A DNA stretch of 64,000 nt from contig OY747710.1 in the NCBI GenBank assembly GCA_963556495.2, positions 34,951,000-35,014,999 of the forward strand. The letters run 5' to 3'. Made by a program: the position numbers and the translations under genes. The notes beneath the pieces are model-generated. The model searched no databases and had not been told where the DNA came from. It saw only the letters and a program-made list of their open reading frames with translations. Within the stretch, counting starts at the first letter, position 1. Every line of letters starts with the position of its first letter. Positions 1-63,419 of the stretch are shown here, one piece after another. The DNA is from Valencia hispanica. Taxonomy: Eukaryota > Chordata > Actinopteri > Cyprinodontiformes > Valenciidae.

Positions 1-2389
1 ATCTGTTAGAGGTCTGAAAATTTAATCGTGTAGTCTTGACATGTTGCTATCTTCAATGTTTTGCATACCATTCATGAAACAATCTGGAAAATGTGTTACC
101 CTTTTTAACGTCTGTGAGTATCATTTATTGCCTCCCCTCTCACGCAAAGTAGAATTCGGTTGGATCAGAGTCATGTCCTGGTGGAAATCCCCAATTAATT
201 GTGAGGAATAAAAAAGAGAGAGACGGCGCAATCAGGTGCACCTTGTGCACTGAATGCTCCCCCCCTTTCTTTCCGTTATAGTTTTCTTACACGCCCACCC
301 CCATTCCTGTTGCTGCTTGTCTGAGTGAGTCTCAACTCCAGAGAGCCCAGCTGTTTGCGCCCTCCCAAGTAGTGTTTCAGCATTTTATGACAGCTATTTA
401 CACCTAGTGGAAGACAGTGTGTAATCTGATGACTCTGGCTATATAGAACTAGGATCAGCGTGACCCAATCTCCTGAGATAGCGACCTGTATATACAGACA
501 GAAAAACAGCTCACAGCATTCAATATATAATATTATATTTTGTTCCATAGCATTACTCTGTTTAGCCAAAATTTCAACATTTTGACCACATAACGAATCT
601 ATTCAAATATTAACTCACAGTATACCTAATAGATGCTGTTTGTTTTCACCTAAAATCAAAGGATTTGATTTGCAAAATCACCTTTAATCAGTCAGACTGT
701 CTAAGGTTTGGACAGAAAGACTGTTAATGTGCATACTCACATGAAGAAATTAGAAGAACTTTTCAAAGAATCTAACCTTAGGGTTATCAAAAAGGATTTC
801 GCAAAATGGCAGTGCTAATAAAATATACAGTGGTTCTGTCCTAAATGCAAAGCATTCACTTTTCACTGTAACTCTGAAATGCACATTGGCAAGGGTTTAC
901 AAACTACGTTATTCATGGCAGTTGCCAATGTAACTTCACATAAGAACACAAACATTATGCAGTTAAATGAAATACACCAAACTTAGTAATAGTATCTTTT
1001 GAAATTGTAGACTGCAAACATTTTTAGTGTTGTATTCCACTAATAATAATAATAAAATTTTTAGGTATTATAAATTAATAAAACTAGCTAAAACAGGAGA
1101 TGCATGTCCTGCATACTAACCCAGGCAAAAAAATGCTAACTATTGGAAGGTTTGAAGGCTGACAGCAGCACAGTTCAGGTCAAATGTCTCACAATGACTT
1201 GAAACCAAATGTTAACAATTGTCTGTGATTACTCAACAGCAGGGCAAATGCTGTGTAGAATCAAGCAGTTATTATCAAATGTTATTGTTGGTAACAATGG
1301 CTCAACTGTTTTTTTTTCCTTTACAGTTGGCAGAAAGACAGCTAAAAGTGGTAACATGGTAATATTCCCCCTCCTACTTTCCTATTGGTTTAGTTCATTA
1401 CCTGATTTTTCAACCTCTGTGTTTTTGTTCATGTTTTGGGAGGGGCCTTGGTACGTCAGAGTCAAAAAATCTCTCTCCCACAAATACTCCGGACTGCAGC
1501 ATTAATGTTGACTCATTATGCTCAATCATTGTTGGCACCTTGCAAAATCATTTAACCATCCTTTTGTTTTGTGTTGTTTTTGTTTTCTTCCTTTTTTTTT
1601 TGCTAAAGGTTTTGGAGCCAAATGAATCAAAATAAAGTTCAAACTGATTAAATATACACATCTCTGACTATTTATAAAATATATGAACTGATATTGTTTG
1701 CAAATACTCAAGCTAAAGAGGAATTATGAAAATTTAAATATTAGATTAAGTAACTAAATGTTAATAACAATGTTTTTTTTGGCACTTTATTCCTCGCTTC
1801 TGTATCTCAAATACACAAACGTTAAACTGTTTTGGTTTTTTGTGCTAGACAACCGTAATGTCAGTTTTAGCCTATTTTTCTGGCTGCAGTCGACATAAGA
1901 CCTCACACTCCACTCAGTACTTTTTTTAAAACGATATTTACCAACTTTCAAGCCAACAATTTTTTTTTTTAAGAAAAAAAACAGACTGCAGTCAATTAAA
2001 TGTGTTTCAAAGAAATGACAGAATTTGCCAAGTGCAGTGAAAGTCTAAAGCTTCAATGCCAGCTGACTGTCAGCACAGATGTGGTGCATGTTTAGAGAGA
2101 TTGAAAGAGACAAACACGAGACGGGAGAGAAAAGTACATCCAAATGACTGAATCTGCTGTAGTCATTAGATTTTTTTTTCTTTCTAAAGACAAACAGTAA
2201 AACTTGCCAATAGATTGGGAATTTGAATTGAACCTCTAAAATGTAAGCATTTTTTCTTTTGCCTATTTCCCAAAATTCTGAATTGTAATCACTGAAAATG
2301 TAAAAAATTAAAATGGGGTGTTTACACTTTTGCGGTTGGAAGGAAAAGGGAATTATTATCACAAAGTGGCTTCAAATGTTTTTGAAACA
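1..2389. other. intron upstream of exon 3, nothing recognised
   Basis: I looked for the missing adamts16 signal-peptide and first propeptide exons here and found none. Sequence is AT-rich with only short stop-bounded frames. Confidence 0.6.
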
Positions 2390-2790
2390 CATTCATGATG
2401 TAAATCCCTCGTGCCACAACATCCTAACGGTTGTCAGTTGGATTGAGATCGGGTCTGTGGGGAGGTCATTTAAGTGCAGTGAGCTCAATGTCATGTTCAA
2501 GAGACCAGTTTGGAATGATTTGATCTTTTTGACATAGTGCATTATCCTGCTGGAATTAGCCATTAAAAGATTGGTACATTGTGGTCATAAAGGGATAATC
2601 ATGGTCAGCAGCCATACTCAAGTTAGGGAATAGTGTTTAGATGATGGTCAATTGGGATTACAGGGCCCAAATCCAAGGATATCTTCCACAGCATCACCCC
2701 ACCACAAGAGTGAACCGTTAATATAAGGCGTGCTTTCATGTTTTATTCCAAATTCGGACCCTACCATAAGCCATTCCTCGCGCTACAGCC
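2390..2790 (-). mobile_element. Tc1-like transposase fragment (family B), degenerate
   Basis: The minus strand reads, with several stops, segments corresponding to the Tc1 transposase core: a GGV(M)LW region near 2700, then MTTMY, a QQDNA catalytic-Asp motif near 2550, and a PDLNP region near 2440. Inverted repeats are not apparent, so it is an old truncated copy. It matches the same family as the + strand fragments at 41735-42260 and 46728-47640. Confidence 0.7.
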
Positions 2791-3459
2791 AGGCCCGCTC
2801 AGGCCGAGCTGCAGTCGGAGCAGATGTTTGTCCCCCTGCATCCCAATTGCAAATAAATATCGCAAGTGCAAATCCACCCCTGATTTATCCTACCTACGCT
2901 TAGTCAGGGCTGGATGTAAATGTAATAATTTCCTTGTCTAAAATAAACAACAGCACACTAAAATAAACCCACGATTTTGCTCACAGCCACAGTAACTTTT
3001 TCACGTCGTCCACTTTGTGTGCACCTCTCTGTGACAGACGTTAAACAGTCATGATGTCTCAGTCTTTTTATGATCTGGCCGAGTTTCAGTATGTATGCCC
3101 ACCTATACGTTATATTTGGGACACAGACCTGCGCCATCCGTGCATAGATGCATGGAACAGCGATGCTGCATTTTTAGAACACCTTGCATTAAAGAGATAG
3201 TCTACAAGTGAATCAGTCACCTGTTGATGCTGTACCCGGATTGAACCATGTCCCGAAGGTGTTTGCAGCTAACTGCGATTCTTTACTAAACCTTGTAACA
3301 TCGCCCGCTGGGAAAAATTCAGCAGTATACAGGCAGAAAACAAACCATGACTGTAGTCTATAGTTGAATGGAGTGATTTAAATAATCAGTCCGGATACTG
3401 ATTATACAGAAATTGTGTTAGGAGCACAAGTGGATGTTGGGCTGCGCTGGTAAGAAATT

Positions 3460-3960
3460 TGGCATTAGGTTTTTAAAAGTGGTGCCGTCTAAAAGCACGC
3501 CTATTTATACAGACACGTTTGAATGTACCAGGCAGGCGAGAGCCAGAAGCTTTGAATATTTGGGGAGCTGATTGGTTGACACCAATTCCCGTAGATGACC
3601 AATCGTGGTTTAGGCCAGTGGTAAAAAAAAACACCTTACTACCATACACTTGAGGGAAAAAAGTGTTTGGAAAAGTAAAACTAAATGCATTAATGATAGA
3701 TAAATAAATATGACAATAAATACATAAATGTCGAAAAAAGGAAAATTGGAAATAAATATATGTGGAAATACATAATTTTTCATTTATTTCCACATAAATT
3801 TATTTAAAGATTTATTTAAAATTTTATTTCCTCATATATCGTTCCAATTTTACTCACATTCATGTATTTATTTATTTATTTCACCATTTATTTATTTACA
3901 ATTATATTTCCAAATGCATGTATTTATTTCCACATTTATTTATTTTCAACTTTGGTTGGA
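3460..3960. repeat. AT-rich interspersed repeat, shared with 62330-62560
   Basis: Positions 3570-3700 and 62365-62500 share the segment GATTGGTTGACACC, the stretch GACCAATC(A/G)TGGTTTAGGC and a following TTGGAAAAGTAAAA. The tail 3690-3960 is rich in TTTATTT units and includes an inverted pair around 3750-3800 (ATATATGTGGAAAT against ATTTCCACATAAAT), so it could fold back. The family is unknown. Confidence 0.6.
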
Positions 3961-4417
3961 TCGGTCCTCCAAAGCTACTGACCTCGAACAAGAAAACAGA
4001 TGTTAGGGGTTAAGAGTCCAGGCTAATAATTAAGCTGCACAGAAGTTTAATGGGTTCAGGTTTGGAGTGACCAAGGGTCACATTTAGTCTAATTGCTGAC
4101 CAAGATAAGTTGAGGAGCGCAACAAATAGCTCAAGGAAGGTAACATGTTGTAGGATAAGTGAGATCACCCCTCAGGCATTGCTAAGTTGAAAAGAAAACG
4201 TTTCCTTACTGACTGTGCAGGACTTTAGCAATTTTCCCCTCATCATTTTTAGGTTTTCTGGCGCATATATTGTAAGCCAAATATGATGAAAGCATCAGAG
4301 TCCAACATATTAATTAACTGCTGATGTTAATGGGATTCTTTGAAAAGTTACACCTGAATACGCATGCAGTCTACCTGGAGTAGTGGAAACTGAGTCAACT
4401 TTTTGTTTTGTCTCTAG

Positions 4418-56029
<51,612 letters not shown>

Positions 56030-57440
56030 CCATTCAAAGTGACTGTCGGTGGTACATATGTAGCTAGATAGTCAAAAGACTATATTGATGTCCATGCCTG
56101 AAAAGATATGTTTTGTCATAAGCATGTGGCAAGCACTGAAAAAGGTTTAAATATGCAAGAGAGATGTAGTGCCTTTGTTCTCTCTATGATGCCGGGCATC
56201 TAAACAACCTGATTCTGACAGAAAGATTGGGTTGTAGTAAAGAGTTCTGGGAAGGAAATAGGATGCAAACAGGCAGATGATTTCTACCTGGAAGATTCAC
56301 CATCTCCTGGACAAAAAGCGACTAGATGAGATTTTAAACACTGCAAGGCATCAACAACTGTTATGTGTTTTTTTCTTTATTGGCTTGGTAAATACATAAG
56401 GTCTAATGATAAAAAGGGATGCTTCAAAGATGCTTTTACAATTAAAAATGTACCCTAGAACTGACACAGAAACAGAAAATATCCTGCCAAAAGTTAGAAT
56501 TTCTGGAGTCAAATGCCTTTGAAAAACCAAACATCTTACATTGGGGAGCTATTTTGAAACAAAACATATCTGTGTGAACTGGCTTTCATGCTTAGTGGTG
56601 CTAAAAGGTATCACTTTGATTAAACAAAAATAGTGATTTCCTTAGGATTTAGGAAAGAATTGTGTTACCTGTGTACAGTATTGTTTGTTTTATTTATTTG
56701 CTTTACAATGCAGCATTACTGGAGGACTGTATTATTAAGCTCTATATTCACACTCTTTCAAAATACCTAAACCCTAGTATGTTCATATTTTTTGTCACAT
56801 ACTGACAAACCAACAGCTTTTAGCCTTTCGTTATATCCTAACTTGTGTTTTATTTTAACATAAACAATTGTTAACTTAAATCTTCAATGGTAGCTTTCTT
56901 GGCATACTATTTCAACTCTCTTGCAGTGTTTGATAAGAAAGCCATGTCTTTAAAATCGCACAGCAATTCTTTACATATCACTGGTCTGAAAGGAATGTCA
57001 GGCAGTGGGTAATGATCTGACTGTATGACCTTTTACATTTCAAATGAAATAACGTTAACAAATATGTGCCATGATATGAGCTCTGATGTCATCCTGTTTA
57101 GCTCAAAGTGGGACTGAATTAATTCCTACAGGGAGGATAAACTTTGAAACTGTAACTGGATAGATGCAATGTGGAGAAAAACTCAGGAGAGAAATGTGAT
57201 CTCTTCAGTTATATTTCTTTGGCTTATATTTTTTATGCACCAAGGTGCTTTCACTGTGCTCTAATGATGGGCTTGCCTTTCAATGTACTATTATTATCCC
57301 TAACATTGTTTTTATCTGTTTTTATCTTCATCCTAGGCGCTAGACTGTTGTTTTGTACTTCATAGTTTAATACTCAGCTTTTTACCAGTTGAATTCAACA
57401 ACTGTATTTTAAGTTTGTACAAATAAATATGTACTAATTC
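56030..57440 (+). other. adamts16: adamts16 3' UTR (inferred)
   Basis: No exon or repeat is recognisable after the stop. The first AATAAA found in this orientation is at 57422-57427, followed within 60 bases by a T-rich stretch suitable as a downstream element. The end point is inferred; cleavage could be a few bases further. Confidence 0.6.
57422..57427 (+). terminator. polyadenylation signal of adamts16
   Basis: A canonical AATAAA lies about 1.4 kb after the adamts16 stop. T-rich and GT-containing sequence follows at 57440-57500. Confidence 0.6.
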
Positions 57441-58475
57441 TCTATTTGTCTCATTTTTCAATTGCTGCAATTCACTTTTTTTTGTTCTGTAGTTGTACTG
57501 CATCTTAAACACATTAAAACCCTTGTTACCTTGCTGTCTTTGAAATGTCAACCAGGACCAGCAGGACTTCTTGATACATGACAAATTAAAACAAAGTTCT
57601 TAAGCTTTAGTTGCACCGATCTTCGGTTTTTGTAAAACTGTGTCCAACCAATAACAATTTATCTTTTAAAACTAAAATTACCAGGAAAAAAAGTTAAGTA
57701 TTATGTTAAAACAGAAATAAAATGAATTTGAAATTGAATAAACCTTATTCAGCATCTGATATTAGAGATTAGCACAATTGGTGTCATTGACAGTGATAAT
57801 TGCTAACTGACTCTTTGTCTCTTATTCCTGTATAAATATAGACATTTACATTAGCTTCCCAAAAGACTCCTAGTATTCCAAGTCTAGCATGTTCCACAGT
57901 TATGGCTAACTTTGATTCTTCTTCCCTCAGTAACAACTTCCACACTAAAGAGGGTTGATATTAACCCAGCCTTACTTATGGTGTCTTTGCTAATGTGTAT
58001 CCAGAAGGGCGAATACCAGCCATGGCTGATCATGCTGAAAACTGTCTAATTGGGCTCACCGTTCGATTTCTTTTGGCATCTATTGCAATAATTAAAATTT
58101 CAGTTTTACAAATAAACCACACATTCTGTTAATATTTAGACTGAATACATGAATGGTAGAAAAGTTAAAAAATGTTAGAAGCAAAGACAAATGATCATTT
58201 AAAGGGACTGTATACTTCAGGCTTTTTGACCATCATTGTTAACAGAAGGAACAGCTTAAATAAATAAGTAAATAAAAAGTTACATTTATGAGCTGAAATG
58301 TTTACAAAATGATGAGGCAAATGTTACATCTCAGAGGGAGGGGCTATTCACAATGATTGAATATTTTTAGGGATACAGTGCGCTAACTGATCGAGATTTT
58401 CTCAGAACACAAAGCTTTTAAAATATAATGTCATGGGTGGGCAGCAAAACATAAAAAAAAATCTTCTCATACATT
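57441..58475. other. gap between two convergent 3' ends
   Basis: Separates the adamts16 polyadenylation signal from that of the candidate minus-strand gene. No gene seen. Confidence 0.5.
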
Positions 58476-58481
58476 TTTATT
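58476..58481 (-). terminator. polyadenylation signal of the candidate minus-strand gene
   Basis: TTTATT on the + strand is AATAAA on the minus strand, 61 bases after the TAG at 58543. A T-rich and GTTTTGCTG segment follows on the minus strand. Confidence 0.3.
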
Positions 58482-58542
58482 TAAAAGATCTATATACATG
58501 CTTTGCCTGCGCTGGTGTAAGCCCCTTGATGGGACTCCAGAT

Positions 58543-58752
58543 CTAGTTTTCAGCACACAGTGACTTCCAGACATCTAAGCCAGGACTCTGACTAAACAGT
58601 GATGCCAACATGGTTTTAGGAATTTCAACACTTATGACATATTGTGTCTGGAGTGGACCCTGCTCTTTACTCATTTCAGTTCTAGTCAGAGAAACACAGA
58701 TGGTTAAAACAAAATAACCATTGTCATCAGCCTGCAGGCACAGTCCTAAGGC
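58543..58752 (-). CDS. candidate terminal exon of an unrecognised minus-strand gene
   Basis: Read on the minus strand, a long CT tract and CATCTAAAG form a strong acceptor at 58753, followed by 69 open codons (ALGLCLQADDNGYFVLTICV, later TQYVISVEIPKTMLASLF, ending LDVWKSLCAEN) and TAG at 58543-58545. AATAAA on the minus strand lies 61 bases past the stop. The sequence alternates hydrophobic strands and a C-terminal helix-like segment and uses CTG-rich codons, unlike random AT-rich sequence. I do not recognise the family. A possible upstream exon at 59824-59905 has ACCATGG and ends in phase 0, giving M-G-R-E in front. Chance ORFs of similar length occur here, so this is tentative. Confidence 0.35.
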   Translation of the reverse strand, partial: ALGLCLQADDNGYFVLTICVSLTRTEMSKEQGPLQTQYVISVEIPKTMLASLFSQSPGLDVWKSLCAEN

Positions 58753-59823
58753 CTTTAGATGGAGAGAGAGGGAGGAAGAAGAGAAGTATGAGATGACAGA
58801 ATGTAGAAAGAAATAGAGGAAAAGGCAGTTGGTGGTCATATATGAAGATGAATAAGCCATGAATAAGCTACAGACTAAAAAAGACATTTTCATCTGTGTC
58901 AACTACCTCTCTTAAATCAATGTGTAGTAGGACAGTCTGTTTCTGCAAAATGTTCCATGGTAAAAAAGAAACTGTTTTATTCAAAATTTGCTGACAAAGC
59001 AGTACAACTCCCCAAACCAGATTACTCTTTCACCCAACCTCGTATGCCACAAAATACACACTTTTAGAATCAGATATCGTCTATATTATCAATACCAGAA
59101 TATATGAACATCACCACTCATCATCTCATATCTCCTAACTGAAAAGTACTAGGGGTGAACTGATCAGTTATGTAAAGGTTGGACCTGTTGATTAAAATTT
59201 TAGACAGTTAAAATTTCTCTTTAGGAAATATATTATTAAAAAAACCATAAGAAGTGCATTCAAATTTTTCATTATTTATTGATACCTGAACTACATGCAG
59301 ATTTACAAAAGGCAGCCAAGAGTTCTAAATTCATCATGTTCCATTTCATACATATATTGGAAGCTTAAAGGGATAAAACAATGCAACTTTGCTTTATTCT
59401 ATTCAGCCTTCATGTTATCTGCTAAAACCCTTCTACTCTCTCACTTTACTGTGGCCTGAAGGGTCCCGACATGTCTGGACATGTTATAGAAAAAGCTCTA
59501 TCTCTTTAATTAGGTTCTTACAGCTCTGTGCTGCCATTGGCTTAATCTTTAAACACCTTATTGGTTCTGGATTCAGTTGACTTTGATGTTTGTTGCCTCT
59601 GTAACGGCAACCCCACCACACACTCTGATCCATTTTTTTATATATTTTTTTCCAACTGGTCAATCACCGGACAGACCTGATTAGGTTGAAAATCATCTAA
59701 TTCCAGTAAGCAGCCAATTTCTCTATGCAAAGCATCATTAGTTGTGATGCTCAGGTTTCACTCATATTAACATATTAAGTGAAAATAATAGTATTGTGTC
59801 ATAAGTTTAGGAATAACACATAC

Positions 59824-59905
59824 CTCTCTACCCATGGTTAAGTATTCCTTCTGTAATTCCTTAACCTTCTGTTGAGTATTTGTTCTGACTTTTCTTATGC
59901 AACAA
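59824..59905 (-). other. candidate exon with ACCATGG and consensus donor
   Basis: On the minus strand the segment ends GGTAGAGAG before gtatgtgt. ACCATGG has its ATG at 59833-59835, so four codons (MGRE) would join in phase 0 to the exon at 58543-58752. The proposed acceptor (aataacag) is weak, and a stronger cctttag lies about 25 bases further upstream; the exon 5' border is uncertain. Confidence 0.2.
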
Positions 59906-60147
59906 CTGTTATTTTTTTATTATCAACCTAAAGGAAAAAAAGAATCTAAACAAACCACACAAGAAGTAAGAGATGAGAAGGCCAAAGCAATTTTGTTTAC
60001 AGAAAGATAGTGATCAGACAAAGACTTCCTGTAGGTAACAAAGCTGATAGATACCAATCAGGCCACATTCAAAATGTTGCCTATTCCTGTCAGGTAACAC
60101 AACAGACTATCTGTGAGAGACAGACAGGAAGCTTACACAGCACTCAC

Positions 60148-60186
60148 CTTTTCATTTGAAAGAAGCTAGACTATCTCTAACAGCAT
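60148..60186 (-). other. candidate 39-nt noncoding exon
   Basis: On the minus strand CCACCTCTCTCTCTGAACAG precedes and GTGAGT follows a 39-nt segment; both splice sites are close to consensus. All three frames contain a stop, so if spliced it would be a 5' UTR exon, possibly of the gene ending at 58543. Confidence 0.2.
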
Positions 60187-62329
60187 CTGTTCAGAGAGAG
60201 AGGTGGCTCTTTAGCCTTTAGGCTACACTCAGGAGGTTCATCTGAAGTTACAGGCCTATTATCATTCCACCAGGATGCACCTACAGCAAGCCTGACAAAC
60301 CTTATACTCAAAACCTCCAGAGTTTAACACAAAAAGCAACAGCAGGAAGAGAAGAGCATGCGTCCCATTCATTTCCAAAATACGGTGAAATCACATCTAA
60401 ATGATTTTGGGAAGTATTGGAAAGTCTCAGTCTCGAAGGCATACCTGGGTTAAAACCATTTTTTTTTTAATTGATACCTCACTAACCTATCCACAACATT
60501 TAGGATCTGCAATGCTAATATCCCTACAGTAAGTGTATAGTATCAATGAAAAACAACACATCTTCCCATGTGGCAGGAATACAAAGACATGAGTCATTTT
60601 CACACAGGCAATGCAGTCATGAAATTTTCTCTACCTTACCTAGAAGAGTTGCATGGGAAAATAAACGTTAAATTCACTAAGTCTAGCTAGATTCTAATCA
60701 GCTGTCTGTATTAAGCTTATCAATCTTCTTAAATTTAGACTTTGTTTTATATCAACACACTAGGGACAGTTATTATTAAGAGCAGGATTTTCTACCATCC
60801 TTTGACGGATGTGAACAGAACAGAAATTTTAAGGTATCTTTTGTTTTCTTTTTGTGACGTCTCCTATTTGTTCTACCCCAAGGTACCCCTCTGCAGTATT
60901 CAGAACATTAAGAACAGTCTGCTGCTGTAGAGGACATGACTAAATCAAATACCGTAGGAAATGTGTTGACCTGATTTTAAAACCAAAAAGGGGCAAGGAG
61001 CATGTATCAAAATGTCTTTTGTCTTTATGGAAAGGAACAATTATGCAAAACAAAAACGCCATAAACCTTATATTATAGTTGTTTAGTAGCTGGAAATTAC
61101 CTTTAATTAGGCTTGTTTACACATCTAAACACAAAGTTTCAGTCTTTCATTGTAATACCATGCAATAATAGAGCCTGTGGGTTTAGAGATGGAGGCTGAG
61201 CGTTAGAGAAGAACGTAGGCAAAACAATATCACCCTCTACTGGCAATGCAAACACATTTCAAATCAAAGGAGCAGCACTCTCAAGAGAAAGGCTAAAAGT
61301 GCTGATCAGGTGTTATTTTAAAAATATGAGTGTTATTTCGAAATTATCATGTAGACGAAAGTTTGCAATCAAGGAGAAAGCAACATAAAAGTGCCACGAT
61401 TCAAATTGTTTGAGAGGTATAAGATTAGAATCACAAAGCATGCTGAATTTTCTGAAGAGACTAAAGAAAGCAAATCTTCCAAAACCTTTTCTGTTGTACT
61501 TCTATCACAGCTCAATGACAGTGTCCTCACCCAGAGCATCCTTTTGGGGTTTGTTAGCAGTTCTGCAGCTGTCAAATAACAATACATAATTAGGATATAT
61601 ATAGAAAAAAAAACTGAATATATAACAAACCGAAAAGTTGTCAACCCTGTAGGGCATCTTAAAAGTCTGCTGAGTACAGAAGACATCCAATGTCTTTTTC
61701 TGCCGTGCTCACTATTTTTTTTTACTTGTGTCCCTAGTGGATGTTTAATGTCACAAGATTCCCAAACTATTTTGCCCCAGAGCCATCATTAAAATGAACT
61801 CTTAACATGCAAACCCTGTGCTTTAACTATGTGCAGGGCCAAACATTTCTTTATGCATGTTCTGATACAAACTTTAGAATACGGAAAATTGTGCTTTCTG
61901 TCAATGAACTGGTGTGAAATGAGTGAAGGAGCATAAAAATTTTAAACTTGATTAATTTTATGAATAGTATACCTGTATGGAAGACTATTCCTGCCCAAAT
62001 TAATTATTAATTGATTTGGAGACACTATTTGAAATTAGTAGATATATGTGCTAATAAATAAATACATGTGCAATTAAAATTTACAATAAATAATGTTAAG
62101 CTTTAAACCACTTCCTCCAAAAATTGGAAGATGAAAGGGTCGACTTCTATGTCTGTTTGTGCAGCTAACGTTCTCATCCTCTCAGTCTCAGTATCTACTT
62201 GAAATAGTTTATAGTCATCACTGATTTAATTATTCTCAAGGAAGTTGGAAATTTGCGTTAGTTCACTGGCTAATTCCTTAAGGAGTTTTCTCACGAGCTT
62301 CAGGGTGGGCAGTGAGTAGTGTGAGAAGG
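60187..62329. other. intergenic, no supported gene
   Basis: A minus-strand frame ending at 61505 (NKPQKDALGEDTVIEL) has an acceptor-like ttatttgacag before it but no partner exon was found. Confidence 0.45.
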
Positions 62330-62560
62330 ATTAGGCAAGCGACAGCCTTAAACTTTGAATCTGAGGAGCAGATTGGTTGACACCGATTGTTGTGGCTGAC
62401 CAATCATGGTTTAGGCCAGTGGGAGAAACGCCCATGTCATTACCATATACTTGAATGGAAAAAGGTTTTTGGAAAAGTAAAAATAAATGCATCATTAATA
62501 AATAACTATGAGAAAAATTATAATAAATGTAGAAATAAAATAAATGTCCCGTTTTATTTC
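62330..62560. repeat. second copy of the repeat at 3460-3960
   Basis: Same orientation as the first copy and 59 kb away, retaining the GATTGGTTGACACC segment and the AT-rich tail. It lies just beside the tRNA-Glu gene. Confidence 0.6.
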
Positions 62561-62646
62561 CCTACTTTCACAATAATACCAAAGTAAGCAGGGCATGAAA
62601 AATCCCCTACTTTCACAATAATACCAAAGTGAGCAGAGCATGAAAA
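62561..62646. repeat. 45-bp tandem duplication next to the tRNA gene
   Basis: CCTACTTTCACAATAATACC starts at 62561 and again at 62606, each followed by AAAGTRAGCAGRGCATGAAAA. The two copies differ at two visible positions. Confidence 0.8.
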
Positions 62647-62672
62647 CTGAAAAAAAAAAAGAGGAAAACATA

Positions 62673-62744
62673 TTCCCTGACCGGGAATCGAACCCGGGCC
62701 GCGGCGGTGAGAGCGCCGAATCCTAACCACTAGACCACCAGGGA
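62673..62744 (-). tRNA. tRNA-Glu (anticodon CTC)
   Basis: Seventy-two bases on the minus strand fold as a full cloverleaf: the acceptor stem begins TCCCTGG, box A is TGGTCTAGTGG, the anticodon CTC lies at 62709-62711, and box B is GGTTCGATTCC. The discriminator base is A. It appears identical to the vertebrate tRNA-Glu(CTC) I recall. An AAAA run on the + strand at 62665-62668 gives a pol III TTTT terminator a few bases downstream. It sits 586 bp from the ice1 ATG in divergent orientation. There is no SINE body attached, so it is a genuine tRNA gene. Confidence 0.96.
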
Positions 62745-63172
62745 CTGAGTTCGTCCCAGATATGCAGTATACTAACCGGCAATGCTGAATACAATATTGA
62801 CAAAATCCACCACAGCATTTTCAGCAGCTTCTACATTTCTCTCTTCTTTTTTGTAATTCCGGTCCAAATAAAAAGCTTGACAAATCAGATTAATTTGAAC
62901 TGCAGCAGATATTCAGTTATCATTTCGTCTTGAAACTTTAATAATGCGACCTCTAGAGTCCATCTTGCGACTTTGATGGAGTGTTTCGCAACAGCAAACT
63001 GCCTGAATCGAAATATGATGGCATAAAATAAATGTAACACTCATCGCTAAAAATAAACACAACACTTTAAAATATTTAGTGGGCATTATTTTTATTCATA
63101 CATACATGCCTCAAAATGAATAAAATGTACATCTACATTTTTACAGGCGTTTCACGAAGCACCCCTACCTCG

Positions 63173-63177
63173 ATTGG
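63173..63177 (-). promoter_or_regulatory. CCAAT box (reverse) in presumed ice1 promoter
   Basis: ATTGG on the + strand is a reverse CCAAT element 153 bp before the ice1 ATG. No TATA box is evident. The transcription start cannot be placed from sequence alone. Short CpG-containing stretches lie nearby. Confidence 0.35.
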
Positions 63178-63318
63178 TCCTGAGTTGGGTCCTTGATCAA
63201 CGTGGGAGACACGAAAACGTGAAGTTGTTTTGGTCCCGTTTGGAATATGTGACACTAAGCCTTGAGTCTTTGCTGTAAAGTCTATTTACTAATTACATTT
63301 TAATTCTTAGTGGAATTA

Positions 63319-63333
63319 ATGGTCTTGCCATGA
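63319..63333 (+). promoter_or_regulatory. five-codon uORF whose stop overlaps the ice1 start codon
   Basis: ATG at 63319-63321 is followed by GTC TTG CCA TGA, with the TGA at 63331-63333 overlapping the ice1 ATG at 63330-63332. If transcription starts upstream, this arrangement could support termination-reinitiation control. It depends on the 5' UTR being unspliced here; a ttactaat plus ttcttag pair just upstream (63288-63310) could be a 5' UTR intron end that still retains the uORF. Confidence 0.4.
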
Positions 63334-63419
63334 TGCCGGGTGACAGTCAGGCCAAAACGGCAACATTAGCCGCGGACGCGACGGTTGGGAGCTGTCAGAA
63401 CTGCTCTATTTTGCACCAG
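63330..63419 (+). CDS. ice1: ice1 exon 1 (coding start): little elongation complex subunit 1
   Basis: ATG ATG at 63330 opens 30 codons, MMPGDSQAKTATLAADATVG followed by SCQNCSILHQ, then a gtcagt donor. Remembered human ICE1 begins MMPG and has a similar C-x2-C-x5-Q segment before NLNEYVEALITLKQKI. ICE1 is a nuclear scaffold of the little elongation complex with ELL, promoting RNA polymerase II transcription of small nuclear RNA genes. The gene also follows ADAMTS16 in human 5p15, so synteny agrees. Either of the two adjacent ATGs could serve as start. Confidence 0.9.

Noticed and set aside
1..4417. Missing first exons of adamts16
   Set aside because: No signal peptide or propeptide sequence could be found on the + strand here; they presumably lie upstream of the window.
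61505..61579. Minus-strand terminal exon ending DALGEDTVIEL
   Set aside because: There is an acceptor-like sequence but no partner exon or family match, and such short open frames are common here.
62760..63020. Minus-strand coding exons facing away from ice1
   Set aside because: Two overlapping frames look open for 40 or so codons, but splice sites are weak and no homologous protein is recognised.
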